Below, piece after piece: positions 57,251 to 64,000 of a stretch of 64,000 bases of DNA. The DNA comes from Byssothecium circinans (taxonomy: Eukaryota > Ascomycota > Dothideomycetes > Pleosporales > Massarinaceae): NCBI GenBank assembly GCA_010015675.1, contig ML976999.1, forward strand, positions 260,954 to 324,953, in the 5' to 3' direction. Numbering within the stretch: position 1 is the first letter of the stretch; each line of letters opens with the position of its first letter. The notes beneath the pieces were generated by a model. That model worked only from the letters and a program-made list of their open reading frames with translations. It made no database searches and was not told where the DNA came from. Made by a program: the position numbers and the translations under genes.

Positions 57251-60200
57251 GCGTCTCGACATTCAGATTCCGAACTTGACAACACAGGTACGATCTTGTT
57301 GGGACAACACGTGTATAGTAATTGTGCAAGGCGGTTATAGTCCATGGCGTCTCTAGATGGTAGATCGCAAGTTGGAGAGAACCGGGATAGCTTTACAGAC
57401 GTGGAAACGGGCCATTTTTTTATATCGTCATCTTTATTTTCAATATACCCACCTTCACTAGATCTTTCCTTCATTCCGACCACTGTGTACTTCCCGCTCA
57501 CTTGCCAGAATATCCAGGACACCCACGCGACAAGCATGCAACGATCTTTTGACTGGCGATGCGACAATTCAATACCCATTTCACCACAAGGGCTTCCAAA
57601 GCGACAACCGCCCGCCCTCTTTTGTTCTCCTTCACTAACGCGACAACGATTTGCTTTTGGCTTCAAATACACAATTACGTAGGTACGGTACATAAAAACC
57701 CAGAGCATTCTCGATTCGAAAAAAGCAATTGTCGTGGCCCCAAACCGTACCGATTTATTAGACCGAGGCTTATCCTTGCCCGTTTGCCTCCGCGCCACCC
57801 ACACCACCCAGGAGACTAGGTTTCCATTATTATTACGCCGACTCGGGACGCGTATCACCTAGCCTGGGCTTGATTCCCTAGTACGGAGTGCTAGATAGTA
57901 GATTAGTTATCTTTAATCGACATGTTCTTTGCGGTATTTTTTTCTACTTGTTTTTTAGGGGAAGGGTCCGACAACTATGTGTATTGTACTCGGTACATCG
58001 ATACGGCAGTGCGATGTACTGTGTAGACTTTAGTCTTTTCATTGTGTTTCTTTTTCCTTTCCCCAACAACGCCCCACCATCTCCGCGCTCCACAGTCGTC
58101 AGCCTCAGTCAGTGCGGGCGTGGAAACCAGCTAGACTAGTTCCCAGACCAGACAGACAGACCAAGATAATAATAATAAGCTCAACCAAACACGTCCTAGC
58201 ACAACACAGCACAACACAACACAACACATGGGGAACCCCTGCTACCTACCTAATCCCATACGTACGTTTCGTGCGATGCGATGCGATTTTTTTTCCCTCG
58301 CGGAATTCCCCAACTGCGAACGCCACGGCACCGGGCAGACAAAGGAGGGAAAGGGGAGTAGGATAGGGACGTAGCGCAGCGTTGCCGTGGCACCGTGGCA
58401 CCGTGGCTCGAAGGAGAGATACGGATTGAGTTGAGTTGAGGGATTATTATAAGGGTCCAAGCCCTCAAGAGGATTGTGAAAAAATGGCGCGCTGCGGTAG
58501 GCAGGGTAGGGTAGGGTAGGCGTATCGGCATCGGCACTTCCCAACACTTACCTACATATACGGAGTGCATATTTTCGAAATTCACGCTTTGGAAATAAGC
58601 GATTCGACCGTCCTGTCCAGTCTAGTCACCGATGGCGATGGTGATGCTGGTGGTGACTGTGGTGGTGGCGGTATTCCGGGCCTTTGCATGCAGGGCATTA
58701 TTGTTGGCAGGAAGCCATGGCACGACTATTTCCTTCGCGTGGGCTGGCGTACCGTATCGCGTGGGTCCGGAGCTCGCGGCGCACTGCGGCGGCGCTGCTG
58801 CATGCATCGCGCTATTTTATTTATTTCGCGCGGTATGGGTGCGAGTAACCGGCATCTGGGATTTTGTGATGGAATGGATGGAATGGAATGGCGTGGTGGG
58901 AAAACGCATGGATGGGCCTCGCACACCACGGTGGTCCGAATGAGGGATAGCCAGGTTGTGGACGGGACGGAGTACTGTACGTGGGATACGATAGGTCCTG
59001 ATATCGTGGAGGGGGAAACTCGCGGGAATGTTTGATGGTTGCGCGTGCTGGGAGGGTTTGGAGTGTGGAGAGTGGAGAGGGAAGTGCGAAGAGCTTTTTG
59101 GGCCTTTTCTGTCTGCTGTACTTGCGGAGAAGAACGGAATCCAGATACAGCTACAGATACGGATACAGCACAGGGGGTTTGCGAAAAGCTCTCCCGTCGT
59201 CTTCTTTTTTGGGGGTTCTGGGGTGCGGAAGCGTGGCTTAGGTAGGGGGCTTGTTTCATATCGTACTATGGGAACGTACTACTGTAAGTAGACGTAGAGA
59301 AAAGTGGGTCGTTACGATGTCGTAACTGCGATTCATGAGGGTACTTACGGAGCGAGGGATAGGATCGTGAGGATAGGCACGGCAATTGGTGGGAACCTGT
59401 GTACTGTAGGGGCTTGTCTCGCAACGGGGCATGGTGTGCGAGTGGGTTTGGACTAGAGAGGGCTTGTGCTGGAGGCTGTAGAGCTCGCGAGGAACATGCC
59501 ATGTGGAGGCGCTCGTCATAACGGATTGTGAGATAGAGTGCCACGAGTGCATACATACTGCACTGCACTGCACTGTAACTGCGGCCCGTTAGGCTGCATA
59601 CATCGTGGACTGGTGACGACCATGACGAGGGAGGGCTTGCTGGACTGGCGTGGTTATGACATTTGGCGGGTTGGTCGTGTTTTTGATGGGTGCACGTTGA
59701 TGGATGCACCGGCGCACGTGTGCAAAGATGAAAGAAATCAATGAGATAACTAGTTGTTTTGTTGTGAATCTGCTACCCAATTCCCACTCCTCGCATCTTT
59801 ATCCAACGACGACACGTTCTTAACCCTCGAATCCCGCAATGTCTCTCTGAAATCTTCTCCCTCTTTCGCGTCCAGTCCACTCCAGTTCAGTCCAGATGTA
59901 GTGTTCCCTCCAAGTGTCGTTCATGATAAGACACGGATACCTTGTCCACCCGACGCCAGCCCAAACCCTACGCATGAAATTGAAAGGCCCAAGGGACATG
60001 AACTTCGCACTCCTGGCACCGCCAATGCGGAAAGCTAGACAATCCAGGTCAGCCTAGCGTAATCCCTCGTATTTTCCTGTCCGCCATCTGTCGCTTGTCA
60101 ATGCAGCATCCAATAACTCGGTGGGGAACCACGATGCGGGGAGGCGACTCGCGAGGTTGAGAGCCGTAGTTCAGGGTCCGGTGAAAGTGTGTGTGTGGAG

Positions 60201-60379
60201 TCGGGCCGAATGATTTCCCTTACGTAGAGCGTTGTGGGTGAAAACCATGTGACGTGGAGCATGCAGGTAGACCGGAGAGAGGCGGAGCGGCGCGGGCGTA
60301 GTCGAGGGGCCTACTCTTGGGGCCAGACCTAGCTACGCCTCCACGGTTTCCGTCCCGAACTGTGGGGTACATCCGTTGC
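57251..60379. other. Gene-free 3.1-kb interval
   Basis: No supported gene. Features are low complexity: a CAACA-rich tract (58200-58226), four GGGTA units (58503-58520), GGTGAT/GGTGGT repeats (58630-58670), and GCACT units (59560-59575). The permease 3' end must lie just after 57250. Long frames on both strands overlap and look random. Confidence 0.5.
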
Positions 60380-61090
60380 TCAATCCAAATGTGTGTCCGG
60401 TATCCCGGATGCAGACCCGTTGTTGACAGGTGCCGTCGCAATGTATACCGGCGACCAGAGAGACGACAAGACGTTGTACAAGAAGAATACGAGCGTCAGC
60501 GCGAGAAATGTCGGGAGAACCACAAGATCGATCCAAAAGCCCCAATTCCTCGCATTCTTTTCTGCTTTCTTGCCTTTTCTCTGCACGCCCTGATCACCTA
60601 GGTTTTCATTCCAAGCTTCGTTTCCATTGCGACTGCCCAGCGACTTTCCCGCTGCAATGCTGATTTGAATGAGAGCGAGATGCCATCCTGCGATGGCCAA
60701 TAATCCGATCGCTAGGGTCCATAGATTGACTGGCGAGAAGGGTGAGCTAGCGCGTCGACTTATGGTTTCCCATGTCGAGTCGATGGAGAGGACGAAGAGG
60801 TGGTTCGCAGACGCGATGAGTTTGATGCTGGCGGCCACGAGGACGACTTCGGCGAGGCGCATGAGCATGTGTTTGGGAAGGGCAGCCTGCGCGCGTGTAT
60901 TTTGCCAGTGGATGAGGTACGGGGTCCAGAGAAAGGGCGTTGGAGATATGATGGCGGTGGTCGAGGAGTCGTAATTAGAGGTGGGAATGTTGGGTGTTTG
61001 CACGTTGGGGTAAGAATATGATGGAGCGAGCGGACGTCTTTGACGAACATCTTGCGTTGCTGACGATGCTGTGGATCTTGGATCCGCCAT
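60380..61090 (-). CDS. Membrane protein of unknown function, three helices
   Basis: A single frame of 236 aa from ATG 61090, without introns. The N-terminal 60 residues are polar and Ser/Pro-rich (MADPRSTASSATQDVRQRR, APSYSYPNVQTPNIP). Three hydrophobic segments follow: LAEVVLVAASIKLIASANHL (about 85-105), LWTLAIGLLAIAGWHLALIQ (about 125-145) and IDLVVLPTFLALTLVFFLYN (about 190-210). A Lys/Asn-rich loop (QRKGKKAEKNARNW) lies before the last helix. There is no signal peptide and no motif I know. The even hydrophobic pattern and clean start suggest a real gene. Confidence 0.6.
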   Translation of the reverse strand: MADPRSTASSATQDVRQRRPLAPSYSYPNVQTPNIPTSNYDSSTTAIISPTPFLWTPYLIHWQNTRAQAALPKHMLMRLAEVVLVAASIKLIASANHLFVLSIDSTWETISRRASSPFSPVNLWTLAIGLLAIAGWHLALIQISIAAGKSLGSRNGNEAWNENLGDQGVQRKGKKAEKNARNWGFWIDLVVLPTFLALTLVFFLYNVLSSLWSPVYIATAPVNNGSASGIPDTHLD

Positions 61091-62744
61091 TGTGGAGATA
61101 GCAATTGGTGAAAGTAGAGGGGAGTCGGCGGGTTGTTTGTTCCTCGTTGTCGTACAGTGTGTGTTTGTTCCTGCTCTTCGCTAGCACCTTTGCCTTCACG
61201 CTTTCCCGCTCTTCACAGGCACAGCTCTTTCGCGCTTCCCTGTGTTGGCTTCCGGATTCCTCCTATCAGTGATTTCTCTCTTCCTTCTCTTCCGCACGTT
61301 CGTCGACGTGTCTTTCCCTCTCCTGTCGCCTTGCTGAAAGAAAAGGAGCCGCGCCTCCCTGCCAAGCTTCACGAGATGTAATTGAGTTGGGGGCTGAAAC
61401 CTGAAGTCTCACTCCACCGCCTGAACAGCCACCAAGGCCGACTCTTTTGTTCCTCTAAAGTCTGCAACAGCTTCTATCGATAGTCATTCTCTACTGTTCG
61501 CGAACTTGGCAGTCAGCAGCGCGGGGAGACGCATATGTGTCCAACAACGGGGCGTGCCATGCAGCTGCAGCTCAGGCTTCCAGCCAAGCCCGCGCTCGCC
61601 GAATCCTTCGCAACTTCAGCCGCGGCACGGTACGGCAAGGTTTGTTATTGATTGGGATGGCGAATGCAGCAGGGCATTTCAGTGTGGTGTGATGGTGTGG
61701 TGATGCAATGCAATGTGTTGCGGACGAGATGGAGATGGGGGTGCATGTGTGAGCCTTCAAATGGCACATGCAGGGCATGGTGGGGGGTATCACGTGATAT
61801 CATCTCGACAGACATCCATAATGGAATTAGTAACTGTTTGAATACAAGTATGTTTCTAAGCACCTTCTAATAGTAATATATTTACAGGTATAAGTAAGGT
61901 TATATTCGGTAATAGGAAGCATCATCTCTCCTTCCTATCACGGCTCAGCTGTTGACATTAGTGTTTTGGCTGTTACATGGTATCCAGCATGTGTGTATCC
62001 AAACTTTAGACCAAATTTAACTATTGTGAAAAGAGCGTAAGTGTAGGAAGCATACGGCTAGACGACCACTTCCTTGCTATTGTCTTGGTGCGAATACTGT
62101 CTTTCAACAAATTAAAATGGTGGCTGAATGGTCCTCTAGATGCTTTCTACGGCTAATAGTACATATGTATCGAGGCAAGTAACTGCAAGGATAGGGCGGA
62201 CCAGTTTAACTTAACGGCATGTTCATTGCGTAGATTGGACAGGTGTGTGTGCACAAGCCGAAGAATTAGAACCTACGTGACTGATAGAAATCCTACAGTT
62301 TGGCTAAGCTTACCAATTTGTGTATAGTCTCGCGAATGGACTGTCAATTGTAGCATTTCGCTGTTTGGTATCATGTTGAAGCTAGAGCGCAAGGACTCAA
62401 AGTCACTTGACGCATTGGACATTTTATGGCTCAAATGAGTGTTATTTCGATCGGTTTTGGACCTTCTCAGCTAACTTTCTGATTTGGGCGCATCGCAGTT
62501 CAGTGCCACCTTACTAATGAAGTGTGTGACACAAACGTATAGGCACAAGCTAGTAGGGTGGCACGTACGGCACGGTGAAAGCAAGCGCACAGTGGCACCC
62601 TAAACCCATCTCTCGAAGTGCCCAACTTCCACACGTCATCTCCCCGCCCGCACACCTCAGCATTTTCTTGCATCAGCTTTACGGCTAGGCCGAGCTAGGC
62701 TGAAGTGCTCCAAGACCCACAACCAGACGAAAACCACCAACATT
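61091..62744. other. Intergenic with LTR trace
   Basis: The left part is the promoter region of the three-helix protein (CT-rich 61140-61340). From 61800 to 62400 the DNA is AT-rich and includes a probable decayed copia-type LTR end (61971-61988). No gene seen. Confidence 0.45.
61971..61988 (+). mobile_element. Possible copia-type LTR end and primer-binding site
   Basis: TGTTACA followed directly by TGGTATCCAGC resembles the 3' end of an LTR (ending CA) followed by the TGGTATCAGAGC primer-binding site common in Ty1/copia elements. The upstream 150 bp are AT-rich. No matching 5' TG end, target duplication or gag-pol remains were found, so at most a fragment survives. Confidence 0.3.
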
Positions 62745-63504
62745 ATGACAATGGCGTTCACCGTGAGCGCTGCCACCAATGAAGATATCCGGCAGATAGT
62801 ACACATCATGTTCAAAGCCTATGGCGGCGGAAACGAATACATCAACGCCATCTTCCCACGCGGGCTCACAGAAGAAGGCGAAGATCTCACCACGCAAAGG
62901 ATGCTCCGAATCAACAGCATCGCGCCCGGCATAACCTGGGAAAAAGCAACAGACACTACTACAGGAGTCGTAGTTGGGGGTGCTATGTGGTCGCTCTACG
63001 AGCATGTGAAACCCCAAAGATTCCCCATCGACGGTCCACCAGGAACGTGGGAGACGGCTGAAGAGAAGGAGTATGCGAAAGCTCTCCAGGCTTCGTGTGT
63101 TGGGGATGAAATGGCGCTTTGCGATGGGAGCGATTTGCCTATCATGAGTGAGTCTTGTTCTTGCTTACTCACGTGCGCGTTTTTAAACGGGGTTTCTAGG
63201 AATGCCGATTATGGCAGTCGATCCATTCTGTCAGAGTAAGGGGGCAGGCACGGCGCTGTTGGAGTCGGGGTTGAGGAAAGCGGATGGTCTTCACGCTGTG
63301 GTGGGTCTGACATGTTTTTTGGTCCGAGATAGCAGAGTCTAATAAGAATAGACAACGCTCGTTGCGACTTCGGCAGGTAAAGGCTTATATGCTAAACATG
63401 GATTCAAGGTCAAGTCGGAGCGTGATTTGGCATACCCTGAAAAATTTGGAGACCGGCCAAAGGTGCACTTTTGGACCATGTTGCGCGAGAGGGTGGAGAA
63501 ATGA
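62745..63504 (+). CDS. GNAT-family N-acetyltransferase
   Basis: Transfers an acetyl group from acetyl-CoA to an amine of an unknown acceptor; no targeting signal, so probably cytosolic. Exons 62745-63147, 63200-63300 and 63352-63504; introns of 52 nt (GTGAGT...TCTAG) and 51 nt (GTGGGT...AATAG); 218 aa. N-terminal AATNEDIRQIVHIMFKAYGG is the usual start of the fold. Exon 2 gives the CoA-binding segment, MAVDPFCQSKGAGTALLESG (Q-x-x-G-x-G/A type, with the motif partly changed to KGAGTALL). Exon 3 gives TLVATSAGKGLYAKHGFKVK, the conserved LYxKxGF helix-strand. This set-up is typical of the small GNATs numerous in fungal genomes. An in-frame second ATG two codons later is equally possible. Confidence 0.88.
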
Positions 63505-64000
63505 AATTTGCATTGGCGGGAAGGATCACTTGCCTAGAGAAACTGGATCTATGTTGTGTGAGTCAATGTGCTGATAGGGTGAATAGAAGACGATAATGTG
63601 TATCAAACTCATTCTAGTTTTCAAGAAAGGTATCATCATCACTATGACTAGATGTCGTTCTCTTGCTCTACCAATCTTTCTTAAGCTATTTCAGTGGAAC
63701 TTGGAAAAGACCCTTAAGAAAAGGAAACGTCCTTGGATCTGCTGCACAAGGGTGCAGGATTTGTGGTGAACTTCTGTAAGAGGAGACAGCCCACACGGGA
63801 CCTTGGTCCACATACATTAATGACGCACCCCGTGTACATTCATTGCATGCCTTAAGGAACATTCTTTTGCTGAGGAGCGTGATATTCTGCACGTGCTACA
63901 CCTTGGCACTAATCTTCGCAAACTCACACCATTGGAATGATCCGCCGATTAGTGGTGCAGCATCTTCATGCCATGACGTGTTCCCCCTCCTTTGAACAAC
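63505..64000. other. Right end of window, no gene seen
   Basis: 3' flank of the acetyltransferase gene. It includes GTATCATCATCACTATGAC at about 63630, loosely like the upstream motif of the orphan promoter modules but without a TATA box. No coding sequence recognised. Confidence 0.45.

Noticed and set aside
58503..58520. GGGTA repeat as a telomere or quadruplex element
   Set aside because: Only four units with a short last G run, in low-complexity intergenic DNA; too short to argue for function.

Overview
This is nuclear DNA of a filamentous ascomycete (Pezizomycotina). Genes are split by short introns, mostly 46-200 nt with GT...AG ends. The gene families are typically fungal: HET domains, Zn2Cys6 regulators, RTA1, an F-box array, a GH51 arabinofuranosidase and a YAT-type amino acid permease. 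Dothideomycetes is plausible but not proven. There is one short N gap (11260-11269). I saw no tRNA, rRNA or CRISPR array. Exon models below were built by hand; every multi-exon CDS given sums to a multiple of three and keeps phase across all junctions.

Region 1 (1-12 kb) is an accessory, decayed zone. It holds one open HET gene, a protein-kinase fragment, a frameshifted N-terminal domain of a fungal STAND/NLR protein, and a long HET gene broken only by two in-frame TGA codons that both replace conserved tryptophans. AT-rich DNA with short palindromes and inverted repeats lies between them. Scattered through it are six promoter-like modules on the minus strand (CT-rich leader, TATA box, GATGAT/GATA-type motif about 85-130 bp upstream) with no gene behind them. 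This is the least explained structure in the window.

Region 2 (12-29 kb) is almost all on the minus strand: a Ser/Pro-rich single-pass membrane protein, an RTA1-type membrane protein, a five-exon Zn2Cys6 regulator, three F-box proteins in tandem plus a fourth decayed copy, then (plus strand) a small secreted cysteine-rich protein.

Region 3 (30-36 kb) is metabolic: peroxisomal 3-ketoacyl-CoA thiolase, then a GH51 alpha-L-arabinofuranosidase and an MFS sugar transporter diverging from one 722-bp promoter region. The last two suggest a small arabinose-release/uptake unit.

Region 4 (36-45 kb) is gene-poor: a degenerate repeat motif at 36.9-37.7 kb, a probably broken small secreted protein gene that keeps its TATA box, and one bZIP regulator.

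Region 5 (45-64 kb) has a full-length ABCB-type transporter head-to-head with a 12-exon Zn2Cys6 regulator (candidate efflux pump and its regulator), an amino acid permease, a three-helix membrane protein of unknown function, a trace of a copia-like LTR, and a GNAT acetyltransferase.
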